Made by a program: the position numbers and the translations under genes | The notes under the pieces: generated by a model | Databases searched by the model: none | What the model saw: only the letters and a program-made list of their open reading frames with translations | Told to the model about the DNA's origin: nothing | In this document: piece after piece, positions 8,131 to 17,500 of the stretch | How the letters are laid out: every line of letters begins with the position of its first letter | How positions within the stretch are numbered: position 1 is the first letter of the stretch | NCBI RefSeq assembly: GCF_026342405.1 | Contig: NZ_JAPEMU010000001.1 | Location: forward strand, 6,758,001 to 6,822,000 | Length of the DNA stretch: 64,000 bases | Source: Kitasatospora sp. NBC_00240 | GTDB lineage: Bacteria > Actinomycetota > Actinomycetes > Streptomycetales > Streptomycetaceae | Direction of reading: 5' to 3'

Positions 8131-8364
8131 ATGGCTCTGGGATTCAACCGCAAGCCGACCGGGAAGCCCGGCGAGTGGTTCTACTGCATCAAGCACGCCA
8201 AGGTCGAGGAGGGCCCGGAGTGCCCGGCCAAGGACCGTCTCGGCCCGTACGCCTCCCGGGAGGAGGCCGGCCAGGCGCTGGCGATCGCGGACGAGCGCAA
8301 CCGGGAGTGGCGCGACGACCCCCGCTGGCAGGACGAGGCGGCCGGCGGGGCCAAGGAGGACTGA
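8131..8364 (+). CDS. Small conserved-type protein with FYC/ECP cysteines
   Basis: A 77-residue protein. GEWFYCIKHAKVEEGPECPAKD carries two cysteines and a histidine, followed by RLGPYASREEAGQALAIADERN, a pattern of Gly-Pro-Tyr then an Ala-rich helix that recalls SPOR-type repeats. The start is ATG 8131 with AGGAG nine bases upstream; longer frames read through a non-coding region. It runs divergently from map (117 bp apart). The role is unknown; the C-x-x-H and E-C-P residues might bind a metal (inference). Confidence 0.7.
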   Translation: MALGFNRKPTGKPGEWFYCIKHAKVEEGPECPAKDRLGPYASREEAGQALAIADERNREWRDDPRWQDEAAGGAKED

Positions 8365-8471
8365 CCCCGGGGGCCGGACCGGGCCCGGCGGCGGCCGGCG
8401 GTACGGTTCGGCCGCCCCTCGGGGCCGGTCGCCGGGGCCGGTCACCGTGCCTCGCCGGCCGGGCCCGGGGT

Positions 8472-8969
8472 TCAGCGGATCCGCCCCTCCAGGACCAGTG
8501 CCCAGGCCAGGCAGCCCAGGGCGCCGGTCGAGGCGATCGCGCGGACGATGTTCCAGCGCACCCAGGTGCCCTCGAAGTGCGCGCGCAGCCCGGCGAGGTC
8601 GGCGATCCCGTCCGGCGCGCCGGCGGCGGCGAGTTGGTTGTTGAGCGGCACGTTGACCGCCGAGGTGACCACGAACATCACCCCGTACAGCACGATCGCG
8701 GCCACGATCCAGGGCAGCACCGAGCGCGCCCCGCCCTGCCGGTGCAGCGCCGCGGTGATCCCGGTGAGCAGGATCGCGCCGCCGAAGCCGATCCCGAACC
8801 AGCCGTTGAGTATCGACGTGTTGATCCGCTGCATCACGTCGACGAAGGTGCGGTCGTCCACCCCGCGCAGCGCGATCATCACGGAGCAGGCGTAGGCGTA
8901 GAAGAGGCCGGCGGTGAGACCCATGGTGACGGTCGCCGCGAGCAGTGAGGCGGTTCTGAGCACGGGCAT
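8472..8969 (-). CDS. DUF1772 family membrane protein (anthrone oxygenase-like)
   Basis: A 165-residue protein with four predicted membrane helices (about 5-28, 52-75, 82-105 and 140-160). The segments GLFYAYACSVM and VPLNNQLAAA match the DUF1772 family, which includes anthrone oxygenases of aromatic polyketide pathways, although most members are uncharacterised. The start ATG 8969 has AGGAG upstream. It is divergent from an AraC-type regulator gene 151 bp away, a pairing often seen for this family, so the regulator probably controls it. Confidence 0.85.
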   Translation of the reverse strand: MPVLRTASLLAATVTMGLTAGLFYAYACSVMIALRGVDDRTFVDVMQRINTSILNGWFGIGFGGAILLTGITAALHRQGGARSVLPWIVAAIVLYGVMFVVTSAVNVPLNNQLAAAGAPDGIADLAGLRAHFEGTWVRWNIVRAIASTGALGCLAWALVLEGRIR

Positions 8970-9120
8970 CGGGATCTCCTGGAGGCCGGGGCGGCGGCCG
9001 GGGCCGGGTGCGGACGGTTTCTGTCGCTCTGTCAGTCAACCGTGGCGGCCCCGGCGGGGCCATGGTCGAGAGGCTCACGGGCATACGCGGGCGTCCAGGC
9101 GCTGTCCTAGACTCGGCGGT

Positions 9121-10086
9121 ATGGACGCACTCGCGGGTCTGCTGGACGGGCCGAGGGCCCGGGGCGCCTTCCTGCTCAGGTCGGTGCTCGACCCGCCGTG
9201 GTCGCTGCGGATCCAGGACCGCGCGCCGCTCACCCTGGTCCAGGTGGAGCGCAGTGAGGCGTGGATCGTCCCCGACGAGGGCGAGCCGCGACGACTGCGG
9301 CCGGGCGACATCGCGGTGCTCCGCGGCCCCGACCCGTACACGATCGCCGACGACCCGGCCACCGAGCCGCAGATCGTGATCCATCCCGGTGAGCTGTCCA
9401 CCACCCCGGACGGCCGGGAGCTCTGCGACGACATGAACCTCGGGGTGCGTACCTGGGGCGACAACCCGGACGGCTCGGCCGTGCTGATCAGCGGCACCTA
9501 CCAGCTGGACGGCGAGGTGAGCCGGCGGCTGCTGGCCGCCCTGCCGCAGGTGCTGGTGGTGCCCGCCGAGGCCTGGAGCAGTCCGCTGCCGGCGCTGCTG
9601 GCGGAGGAGATCGGCCGGGACGAGCCGGGCCAGGAGGTGATGCTCGACCGGCTGCTCGACCTGCTGCTGATCGCGGTCCTGCGGGCCTGGTTCTCCCGCC
9701 CGGAGGCCGACGCCCCGGCCTGGTACCGGGCCCAGGGCGACCCGGTGGTCGGCCGGGCGCTGAAACTGCTGGACGGGGACCCGGCCCGGCCCTGGACGGT
9801 CGCCCTGCTCGCCGCGGAGGCCGGCGTCTCGCGGGCCGCGCTGGCCCGCCGCTTCACCGAACTGGTCGGTGAGCCGTCGATGGCGTACCTGACCGGCCGG
9901 CGGCTCTCGCTCGCCGCCGACCTGCTGTGCGAACCGGAGGCCACGGTCGGCTCGGTGGCCCGCCGGGTCGGCTACGGCAGCGCCTTCGCGCTGAGCACCG
10001 CCTTCAAGCGCGAACGCGGCGTCAGCCCTCAGGCGCACCGCGAGGGCGCGCGGGCCGGCGCCCCCGCGACGGCCGGCCGCGGTTGA
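9121..10086 (+). CDS. AraC-family regulator with N-terminal cupin sensor
   Basis: A 321-residue protein. Residues about 5-185 form a cupin-type ligand domain (RPGDIAVLRGPDPYTIADD). Residues about 215-315 carry two AraC helix-turn-helix units: WTVALLAAEAGVSRAALARRF and GSVARRVGYGSAFALSTAFKRERGVSP. The start ATG 9121 fits the length of the cupin_6/AraC group. It is divergent from the DUF1772 gene, its likely target. The ligand is unknown. It converges with the MFS gene that follows, only 33 bp apart. Confidence 0.93.
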   Translation: MDALAGLLDGPRARGAFLLRSVLDPPWSLRIQDRAPLTLVQVERSEAWIVPDEGEPRRLRPGDIAVLRGPDPYTIADDPATEPQIVIHPGELSTTPDGRELCDDMNLGVRTWGDNPDGSAVLISGTYQLDGEVSRRLLAALPQVLVVPAEAWSSPLPALLAEEIGRDEPGQEVMLDRLLDLLLIAVLRAWFSRPEADAPAWYRAQGDPVVGRALKLLDGDPARPWTVALLAAEAGVSRAALARRFTELVGEPSMAYLTGRRLSLAADLLCEPEATVGSVARRVGYGSAFALSTAFKRERGVSPQAHREGARAGAPATAGRG

Positions 10087-10119
10087 GCGGCCCGCCGTCG
10101 CACGGAAGATGACGGCCGC

Positions 10120-11436
10120 TCAGCCCACCGGCAGCGGCTGCTTCTCCCGTTCGGCCTTCACCGCCGCGACGTGCGGGTCCGTCCGGGCGTCGTACGCGAG
10201 CAGTTTGGGCAGCGCCGCCGCCAGCGCCACCACGCCGACCACGCAGGCGAGCCCGCCCGCCCAGATCGAGCCGCGGACGCCGATCGCCCCCGCCATCGCG
10301 CCGACCCGGACCTGACCCAGCTGCGGTCCCACCGAGTAGCTCAGCAGCTCCACGCCGGCCAGCCGGCCGCGCAGCTCGTCCGGGATGGACTGGTTCCACA
10401 TGGTGGCCCGGCCAAGGCCGCTGACGTTGTCCGCGCCGCCCGCCACCGCCAGCAGGAGCAGCACCAGCCAGATGTTGCCGGCCAGTCCCGCGCCCGCCAT
10501 CGCGGCGCCCCAGCCGAGCGCGGCGAGCACCACCATCCGCCCGTGCCGGTGCACCCGGGACGCCCAGCCGCTGGTCGCCGAGACCACCAGCGACCCGACC
10601 GCCGAGGCGCCGTACATCAGGCCGAGGGCCCAGTGTGCGTCCAACTCGTCGGCGAGGAAGGGGAAGACGGCGTTGGGGAAGGCGAACAGCATCGCGCAGA
10701 TGTCCACCACGTAGGTCCCGAGCAGCTCGGGGCGGCCGCGGGCGTACCGCAGGCCCGCCGCGATCCCGGCCAGCGAGGGCTTCGCCGCGCCGGTGGGCGG
10801 CGGCACCGCCCGCATCCGGGCGAGCAGCAGCAGTGAGACCGCGAAGGTCAGCACGTCCAGGGCGTACGCGGTCTGCACCCCGGCGAAGGCCACGATCAGG
10901 CCGGCCAGCGCCGGGCCGAGGATCGAACCGGCGCTGCGGTACAGCGAGGTGAGGGCGTACGCGGCGGTCATCTGGTCGTGCGCGACGATCCGCGGGGTGA
11001 GGGTGTCCAGCGCCGGGCGCTGCAGGCCGTCCAGGGCCGCGACCAGGCCGACCACCAGGTAGACCGGCCAGAGCAGCGGGGTCGGCAGCAGTGCGTTGAG
11101 CAGCAGCAGCCCGGACAGCAGGCCCAGGCCGGCCTCCGACGCCAGGACCAGCTTGCGGCGGTCGAGCGCGTCGGCGAGCGCGCCGCCCCAGAGCCCGAAG
11201 ACGATCAGCGGGATCAGTTCGACCGCGCCCACCAGGCCCACCGCCAGGTAGGAGCCGGTCATTTCCTTGATCTGGAGCGGGACGGCGATGTACGTGAGAA
11301 AGCTGCCGAAGGTGGTGACGCAGCCGGCGCTCCAGAGCAGCCGGAAGTCCCGCGACGAGCGCCAGGGCGCCAGGTCCGGGAGGAGGCCGCGCAGCAGGGT
11401 GCGCAGCCGGTTTGTATGCGGTGGTTCGTCGTTCAC
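10120..11436 (-). CDS. MFS transporter (drug-exporter type, 12 TM)
   Basis: A 438-residue major-facilitator protein. The first helix pair reads RDFRLLWSAGCVTTFGSFLTYIAVPL and the MFS loop 2-3 signature appears as FGLWGGALADALDRRK. Residues ERLAGV-like motif PDELRGRLAGVELL falls in loop 10-11. It resembles the EntS/DHA3-like exporters. The start is a GTG at 11436 with GGAGG ten bases before; a longer frame would add a poor Arg/Gly-rich head. The substrate cannot be told from sequence; neighbours give no pathway. Confidence 0.88.
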   Translation of the reverse strand: MNDEPPHTNRLRTLLRGLLPDLAPWRSSRDFRLLWSAGCVTTFGSFLTYIAVPLQIKEMTGSYLAVGLVGAVELIPLIVFGLWGGALADALDRRKLVLASEAGLGLLSGLLLLNALLPTPLLWPVYLVVGLVAALDGLQRPALDTLTPRIVAHDQMTAAYALTSLYRSAGSILGPALAGLIVAFAGVQTAYALDVLTFAVSLLLLARMRAVPPPTGAAKPSLAGIAAGLRYARGRPELLGTYVVDICAMLFAFPNAVFPFLADELDAHWALGLMYGASAVGSLVVSATSGWASRVHRHGRMVVLAALGWGAAMAGAGLAGNIWLVLLLLAVAGGADNVSGLGRATMWNQSIPDELRGRLAGVELLSYSVGPQLGQVRVGAMAGAIGVRGSIWAGGLACVVGVVALAAALPKLLAYDARTDPHVAAVKAEREKQPLPVG

Positions 11437-11541
11437 GAGGGGAAATCCTCCGCCGTGCCGGCGGCCGCGCGCAACGGGATTTCCGGCGACCCGCCGGGCC
11501 CCGGCCCGCACGCGCGGGCGGCCGGCCGGCCGCGGCCGGGT

Positions 11542-12126
11542 TCACCAGCGGGCCACCGGGGGTGCGGTCAGCCGCCGGGCCAGCTCGGCCAGCCGGCGGC
11601 CGGCGCGCGCGGCGCGCTCGCCGGCCGCCGCGCTGACCAGGTGCTGGACCAGCTCGAAGGGCTCCCCGCCGGCCCCCGCCACGGTCAGCGACTCGTGCGC
11701 CAGCGCGGCCAGCTCACGGTCCCCGGTCTCCACGGCCAGTACGGTCGCACCGGCCCGGCGGGCGTCCAGCACCCGCTCCAGCAGCGCGGGGCCGGCCCCG
11801 GCGGGGGCCGTCACCAGGACGGTCGCGCCGCGCCCGGCCGCCGCCAGCCTGGGCAGGCCGTGCGCGAGGTGGGCCGGCGCGCCGGGCGGCACCGCGTGCC
11901 GCAGCAGGGTGGGGGCCAGCCGTGGGACGCCCGACCGGTCGGCCTCGTCGGCCAGGTGGGCTGCCAGGTGCCAGGGCTCGTAGCCGGCGTCGCCGACCAG
12001 CAGCAGGCCGGCGGCCGAGCGCCGGGTGACCGAGTGCCGCAGGGCGCCCGCGAAGGCCCGCGTCGACTCGATCCAGCCCGTCCCGGCCAGGCTCTCCCGG
12101 AGTGCCGAAACTCTCACCGCGTCCAT
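11542..12126 (-). CDS. SIS-like hypothetical protein
   Basis: A 194-residue protein that looks like a Rossmann-type phosphosugar-isomerase (SIS) fold: ARRAGATVLAVETGDRELAALAHESLTV, then an Ala-rich helix, with a preceding GRGATVLVTAPAGAG strand. I see no catalytic signature, so function is open. ATG 12126 lies seven bases after CATGCT, a possible -10, which would make the message leaderless; another ATG at 12138 is in frame. It is divergent from the F420-dependent reductase gene, 47 bp apart, so the two promoters overlap. Confidence 0.6.
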   Translation of the reverse strand: MDAVRVSALRESLAGTGWIESTRAFAGALRHSVTRRSAAGLLLVGDAGYEPWHLAAHLADEADRSGVPRLAPTLLRHAVPPGAPAHLAHGLPRLAAAGRGATVLVTAPAGAGPALLERVLDARRAGATVLAVETGDRELAALAHESLTVAGAGGEPFELVQHLVSAAAGERAARAGRRLAELARRLTAPPVARW

Positions 12127-12173
12127 GCGGTCAAGCATGTCGTGGGGCCCGGGGCTTTGGCAGGATCATCGGC

Positions 12174-12866
12174 ATGACATCCCTCGATTCAGCGACCAAC
12201 CCGGCCCACGACCTGCCCGACGTCTCGCAGCTCGTCGTCGGCGTCCTGGGCGGCACCGGCGACCAGGGCCGGGGCCTGGCGTACCGGCTGGCCAAGGCCG
12301 GCCAGCAGGTGATCATCGGCTCCCGGACGGCGGAGCGGGCCGAGGCCTCGGCGGCCGACCTGGGTCTCGGGGTGCGGGGCGCCGACAACGCGACCACCGC
12401 GCGGGAGAGCGACATCGTGATCGTCGCGGTGCCCTGGGACGGCCACGCCCCCACCCTGTCGGCCCTGCGCGAGGAGCTGGCCGGCAAGATCGTGGTCGAC
12501 TGCGTCAACCCGCTGGGCTTCGACAAGCAGGGCGCGTACGCCCTGAAGCCGGAGGAGGGCAGCGCCGCGCAGCAGGCCGCCGCCCTGCTGCCGGACTCCC
12601 GGGTCACCGCGGCCTTCCACCACCTCTCGGCGGTGCTGCTGCAGGACGAGTCGATCGAGGAGATCGACACCGACGTGATGGTGCTCGGGGAGGAGCGGGC
12701 GGCGACCGACATCGTGCAGGCGCTGGCCGGGCGGATCCCCGGGATGCGGGGCGTCTTCGCCGGCCGGCTGCGCAACGCCCACCAGGTGGAGTCGCTGGTG
12801 GCCAACCTGATCTCGGTCAACCGCCGGTACAAGGCCCACGCGGGGCTGCGGATCACCGACGTCTGA
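12174..12866 (+). CDS. F420-dependent NADP oxidoreductase
   Basis: A 230-residue Rossmann protein (npdG/fno type) that passes hydride between coenzyme F420 and NADP. The nucleotide-binding stretch VGVLGGTGDQGRGLAYRL is at about 22-39, the NADP-phosphate site has SRTAERA near 51, and VNPLGFDKQGAY and TAAFHHLSA follow as in the family. The start ATG 12174 has AGGA upstream. F420 is standard in actinomycetes and used in secondary metabolism and detoxification. The stop codon lies inside the first of three 48-bp tandem repeats. Confidence 0.93.
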   Translation: MTSLDSATNPAHDLPDVSQLVVGVLGGTGDQGRGLAYRLAKAGQQVIIGSRTAERAEASAADLGLGVRGADNATTARESDIVIVAVPWDGHAPTLSALREELAGKIVVDCVNPLGFDKQGAYALKPEEGSAAQQAAALLPDSRVTAAFHHLSAVLLQDESIEEIDTDVMVLGEERAATDIVQALAGRIPGMRGVFAGRLRNAHQVESLVANLISVNRRYKAHAGLRITDV

Positions 12867-13000
12867 CCTGGCCGACGTCCGAAGCGGCCTGCGTCCGGTC
12901 GGGCCTCCGTCTGACCTGGCCGACGTCCGAAGCGGCCTGCGTCCGACCGGGCCTCCGTCTGACCTGGCCGACGTCCGAAGCGGCCTGCGTCCGGTCGGCC
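12861..13000. repeat. Three tandem copies of a 48-bp repeat overlapping a gene end
   Basis: Copies begin at 12861, 12909 and 12957, each starting GTCTGACCTGGCCGACGTCC. The third is cut short near 13000. The first copy contains the last codon and stop of the F420-dependent reductase gene, so the array arose by duplication of the gene's 3' end plus flank. Copies differ only by a few bases, implying recent expansion or ongoing homogenisation. Confidence 0.9.
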
Positions 13001-13062
13001 GGCGCTCGGCGGGGTGCCTCGGGGTCCGTCCGCCCCTCCGCCCGGTACCCGGCCGCGCCGTG

Positions 13063-13099
13063 CCGAAGGCCCCCTCGACCGCGTCGAGGGGGCCTTCGG
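13063..13099 (+). terminator. Perfect 17-bp hairpin terminator
   Basis: Arms 13063-13079 and 13083-13099 are perfectly complementary with a 3-base loop. It lies after the tandem repeats and would end transcription of the F420-dependent reductase gene. There is no U-tract, as usual for GC-rich actinomycetes. Confidence 0.85.
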
Positions 13100-13143
13100 T
13101 GACAATGGGAGCCGACCGTACCCGGCTTTAGGAGCCCCCCGCC

Positions 13144-13329
13144 ATGCCCCGCACCGCCCTCTACGCCTCGATCGTCCTCATCCTCGCGGTGGCCGCCGCG
13201 GTGGTGTCCTTCGTGCAGGGCAACTGGCTGGGTGTGGTCTGGGTGCTGCTGGCGGGTGTGTCGAGCAACATCGCCTGGTTCCACGTCCGCAAGGAGCGGC
13301 TGGCGAAGGCCGCCGACCCCGGCCACTGA
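13144..13329 (+). CDS. Small two-helix membrane protein
   Basis: A 61-residue protein: MPRTALYASIVLILAVAAAV and GVVWVLLAGVSSNIAWF are two hydrophobic helices, followed by a charged tail VRKERLAKAADPGH. ATG 13144 follows an AGGAG at 13131-13135. It is probably an inner-membrane hairpin with a cytoplasmic basic tail. I do not recognise the family. It sits alone after a strong terminator and converges with the M50 protease gene. Confidence 0.7.
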   Translation: MPRTALYASIVLILAVAAAVVSFVQGNWLGVVWVLLAGVSSNIAWFHVRKERLAKAADPGH

Positions 13330-13378
13330 CCGGGCCCGCCGGGCCGGCAGGTCCTGGCGCGGCCGGCGCCCGCCCGGC

Positions 13379-14194
13379 TCAGTGGTTCCAGAACCGGAAC
13401 AGGTAGTCGCCGACCCAGATGACCCCGCGGTCCACACCGAACAGCTCGGTGATCCCGTAGACCACGTCGAAGAAGAACCGGTTCACCTGGGGCTGCCACA
13501 GCAGCGCGAACACGGCCAGCATCCCGTACATCGCGAACGGCTCGACCGCGCGGCGGACCTTCGGCGACAGCCACGGCTCGACGATCCCGTAGCCGTCCAG
13601 ACCCGGGACCGGCAGCAGGTTCAGCAGGGCGGCGCTGACCTGGAACATCGCCAGGTACGCCAGCGCGGCCGGCAGCGGCGAGAGGTCCAGGGTGCGGCCG
13701 CCGATCTCGATCAGCCGGTCGGGGTCGTCGAACCAGCCGGCGCCCACCGCCGTCAGCAGGACGCCCGCGAACAGCACGTTCACCAGCGGCCCGGCGGCGG
13801 AGATCAGGCTGTGCTTCAGCCGCCCGCTGATCCGGTGCCGCTCGATGTAGACCGCGCCGCCGGGCAGGCCGATGCCGCCCAGGATCACGAAGACCACCGG
13901 CAGCACGAAGCTGAACAGCACGTTGGTGTACTTCAGCGGGTTGAGCGTCAGGTAGCCCTTGGCGCCGATGCTGATGTCCCCGCCGTGCAGCGCGGTCCGC
14001 GCGTGCCCGTACTCGTGCAGGCACAGCGAGACCATCCAGCCCGCCACCACGAACAGGAACACCCCGAAACCGGAGTTCCCCCAGCCGGACCAGACGGCCC
14101 AGCCGGAGGTGCCGAGTACCGCCAGCAGCACCCAGAACACCGGGCTGATCCGGCGTTCCTCGCTGCGCGAGCGCCGTGCTTCGGCAAAGGTCAT
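13379..14194 (-). CDS. Site-2 (M50 family) membrane metalloprotease
   Basis: A 271-residue multi-spanning protein. The zinc motif HEYGH (H60, E61, H64) sits in a membrane helix, and the third ligand is D200 in NLLPVPGLDGYG. Five or six hydrophobic helices surround them. Site-2 proteases cut transmembrane substrates, often anti-sigma factors, but no anti-sigma gene is adjacent. There is no PDZ domain. ATG 14194 is chosen because the preceding open frame is Pro/Ser-rich and GC-driven, and a GGAG lies upstream. The substrate is unknown. Confidence 0.9.
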   Translation of the reverse strand: MTFAEARRSRSEERRISPVFWVLLAVLGTSGWAVWSGWGNSGFGVFLFVVAGWMVSLCLHEYGHARTALHGGDISIGAKGYLTLNPLKYTNVLFSFVLPVVFVILGGIGLPGGAVYIERHRISGRLKHSLISAAGPLVNVLFAGVLLTAVGAGWFDDPDRLIEIGGRTLDLSPLPAALAYLAMFQVSAALLNLLPVPGLDGYGIVEPWLSPKVRRAVEPFAMYGMLAVFALLWQPQVNRFFFDVVYGITELFGVDRGVIWVGDYLFRFWNH

Positions 14195-14534
14195 GGTGGT
14201 CAGGCTCCGGAGGGTCGAGGGTGCGGACGACACGGGGGCGGACGTCCGTCGGGGTCGGGTGCCCGGGGCGGGCAGGGGTCCGATCATGCCGGGCGGCCCC
14301 GGCCCGGACAAGCCGCTCCGGGTGAACGTACGGGACGGCCTCGCTGGTTCCGGGCGTGGCGAGGGCCCGGCGGCGGGCCCGGGCGGGGGCCCGGGCGGGG
14401 GTCAGGGCGGGGGTCAGGGCGGAGGTCCGGGCGGCGAGCCCGGGAGTACGGAGCCGGCCGGTGGCGGCGGACCGGAACCGTCACCACCGGATATTTGTGC
14501 GTCCGCGGCTCCAGGTGTCGACCAGAATGGGCGG
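14195..14534. other. Intergenic stretch with 12-bp tandem GC repeat
   Basis: Contains at least four 12-bp units of the type GGCGGGGGTCAG from 14382 to 14429. The regulator's frame is open through it and would encode a Gly-rich head (GPGGGQGG repeats) if translation began at an ATG near 14287. I treat it as leader because the conserved protein begins at GTG 14535. Promoters for both divergent genes should lie here. Confidence 0.5.
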
Positions 14535-17500
14535 GTGCACTACGGCATCCTCGGCACCACCACGGCCCACCACGACGACGGTACGGCGATCCCGCTCGGC
14601 GGGGCCCGGCTGCGCGCGCTCCTCGCCGCGCTGGCCCTGCGGCAGGGCCGGCCGGTCCCGGCCGACCTGCTGGCCGAGGAGGTCTGGGGCGCCGAGCCGC
14701 CGCAGGACGCCGCCGCGGCGCTGCAGACCCTGGTCGGACGGCTGCGGCGGACCGTCGGCCGCGGCGAGATCGGCTCCGGCCCGGCCGGGTACTGGCTGAC
14801 CCGCCCGGACACCGACCTCGCCGAGTTCCAACGACTCTCCGCCGAGGGCCGCCGGGCCATGGAGGCGGCCGACCACGCCGTCGCCGCCGAGCGGCTGCGC
14901 GAGGCGCTGGCCCTCTGGCGCGGCGCGGCCCTCGCCGACCTGCCGGACCTGGGTGGTCCGGCCATCCGGCTGGAGGCCCAGCGGGAGGAGACCCGCCGGC
15001 ACCGGATCAGCGCCGACCTGGCCCTGGGCCGGGCCGCCGAGCTGACCGCCGAACTGGCCGGGCTGGCCGAGCAGCACCCGCTGGACGAGCAGGTCCAGTA
15101 CCTGCTGATCCGGGCGCTGCACGACAGTGGCCGCAGCTCCGAGGCGCTGCGCCAGTACGAGCGGGTGCGGCGCGTGCTGGCCGACGAGCTGGGCACCGAC
15201 CCGGGCCGTCAACTGCGCGCACTGCACGGCGAGTTGCTCCGCCCGGCGGATCCCTCGCCGGAGCCGGCCGGGGGCCCTGGCCGGCCGGGCCGGGGCCTGG
15301 ACGGGGCCCACCCGCCGATGAACGGCGACCTGTGGGCCCCCTCCGCGGCCCCCGCCCCGACACCCCCCGCCCCGACACCCCCCGCGTCGCACGCCGCCCC
15401 CGCACCCCAGGCCCTGACCGCCCGGCCGACGCCCGGGCCGGCCGCCCAGCCGCCGGCCCCGGCCGCGCGCACCGCCGGCAACCTGCGGGCCAGGCTCACC
15501 AGCTTCGTCGGCCGGGAGAGCGATCTGGCCGCCGTCAGAGCCGCCCTGACGGCAGGCCGGCTCACCACCCTCACCGGCCCCGGCGGCTCCGGCAAGACCC
15601 GCCTCTCGGTCGAGGCCGGCCGCGCCGAACTGGCCGCCGGGAACTGGCCGGACGGCGTGTGGCTGGCCGAACTCGCCCCGCTGGAGAGCCCCGAGGCCGT
15701 CCCCGGCGCGGTGTTCTCGGCGCTCGGCCTGCGCGAGACCGTGCTGCACACCGGCAACAAGGTCGTCGAGGTGATCGAGAACCGCACCGACGACCCGGTG
15801 CGCCGGATCGTCGAACACTGCGGCCGGCGCCGGATGCTGATCGTCCTGGACAACTGCGAGCACCTGATCCAGGCCGCCGCCGACCTCGCGGACCGGCTGC
15901 TGGCGGAATGCCCCGGCCTGACCGTGCTGGCCACCAGCCGGGAGCCGCTCGGCGTCCCCGGCGAGGCGGTGCTGCCGGTCGAACCGCTGCCCGACCCGGT
16001 CGCGCTGCGACTGCTCGCCGAGCGCGCCGCCGCCGGCCGGCCCGGCTTCGACCCCGACGCCGACCCCGAGGCCTGCGCGGAGATCTGCCGCCGGCTGGAC
16101 GGCCTGCCGCTCGCCATCGAACTCGCGGCGGCCCGGCTGCGGGTGATGACGCCGCGCCAGATCGCCGACCGGCTGGACGGCCGCTTCGCCCTGCTCACCG
16201 CCGGCAGCCGCACCCTGCTGCCCCGCCAGCAGACCCTGCGCGCCGTGGTCGACTGGAGCTGGGACCTGCTCGGCAAGCGCGAACGGGCGGTACTGCGCCG
16301 GCTGTCGGCCTTCGCCGGCGGCTGGACACTGGAGGACGCCGAGGCGGTCTGCTCGGACGCGGCCGGGGTGCCCCGCGAGGATGTCGCCGACCTGCTGCTC
16401 TCGCTGGTCGACAAGTCCCTGGTGGTGGCCGGCCTGGACGCCGAGGGCCCGCCCCGCTACTGGATGCTGGAGACCATCCACGAGTACGCGGCCGAGCGGC
16501 TGGCGCAGACTCCCGAGGACGACGTCCAGCTGCGCCATCTGCGGCACTTCCGGGACGTGCTGCGCGCCACCGAGCCCGACCGGTACGGCCCGCGCCAGCT
16601 GGGCCTGATCAGCCTGCTGGAGCGGGAGAAGGACAACGTCCGGGTGGCGCTGCGCCGGGCCGTCGACCGGGGCGAGGAGCAGGACGCGCTGGTCATCGCG
16701 CTGGGCATGAGCTGGTTCTGGACCCTGCGCGGGTACAGTGCCGAGGCGCACTCCTGGTACGACGCGGTCGCGCAGCTCGGCCCCGATCCGTTCGCCGACG
16801 GCGCGCCCCCGGCCGAACCGCTCGCCGCCGACATCCTGCACTGCCCGCTGCCGATGACGCCGGACGTCCTGGCCGAGGCCCGCCGCCAGCTCCGGCTGTC
16901 GCGCCTGGTGAGCCAGTTCGAGGGCGACATGGAGGTGCTGGACAACGTCGAGGCCGCCGACCTGGCCCGCCGGATCATCCGGACGTACACCCCCGACCTG
17001 CCCCAGTCGTACAAGTTCCCGGCCCTGATGCGGGTCTTCGCGGCCTTCCTCGCGGGGAAGCTGGACCAGATGCGGGAGATGCTCGACGACGCGGTGGCGG
17101 GCTGCCGGGTGCACGGCAGCGACAGCGACCTGGCCTTCATCCTGCAGATCCGGGCGAAGATGATGAACGACTGGCCGGGCGGCCTGGAGGCCGGCATCCG
17201 GGACGGCGACGAGTCGCTGGCCCTGTTCACCCGGGCCGGTGACCGCTGGGGGATGTCGCAGGCGCTGGCGGCCCGGGCCGAGTCGCTGACCACGGCGGGG
17301 GAGACGGAGCAGGCCGTCGTCGCGTACCGGCAGGCCATCGAGCTGACCCAGGAGGTGGGGGCCCCGCAGGAGGTGCCGATGCTGATGGTGCAGCTCGGCA
17401 ACGCCTTGATGGGCAGCGATCCGGCGGAGGGGGAGCGGATCGTCCGGGAGGCCCTGGAGCAGGTCGGGGACGGGACCCACGGCAGCAACGGCGCGGTGCT

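Noticed and set aside
12867..13000. 48-bp tandem array as a CRISPR-like structure
   Set aside because: Copies are contiguous with no unique spacers, and no cas genes are present.
14287..14534. N-terminal Gly-rich extension of the SARP-type regulator
   Set aside because: The frame is open and the 12-bp repeats stay in frame, but family members start at the position of GTG 14535 and the extension is low complexity. Not fully excluded.
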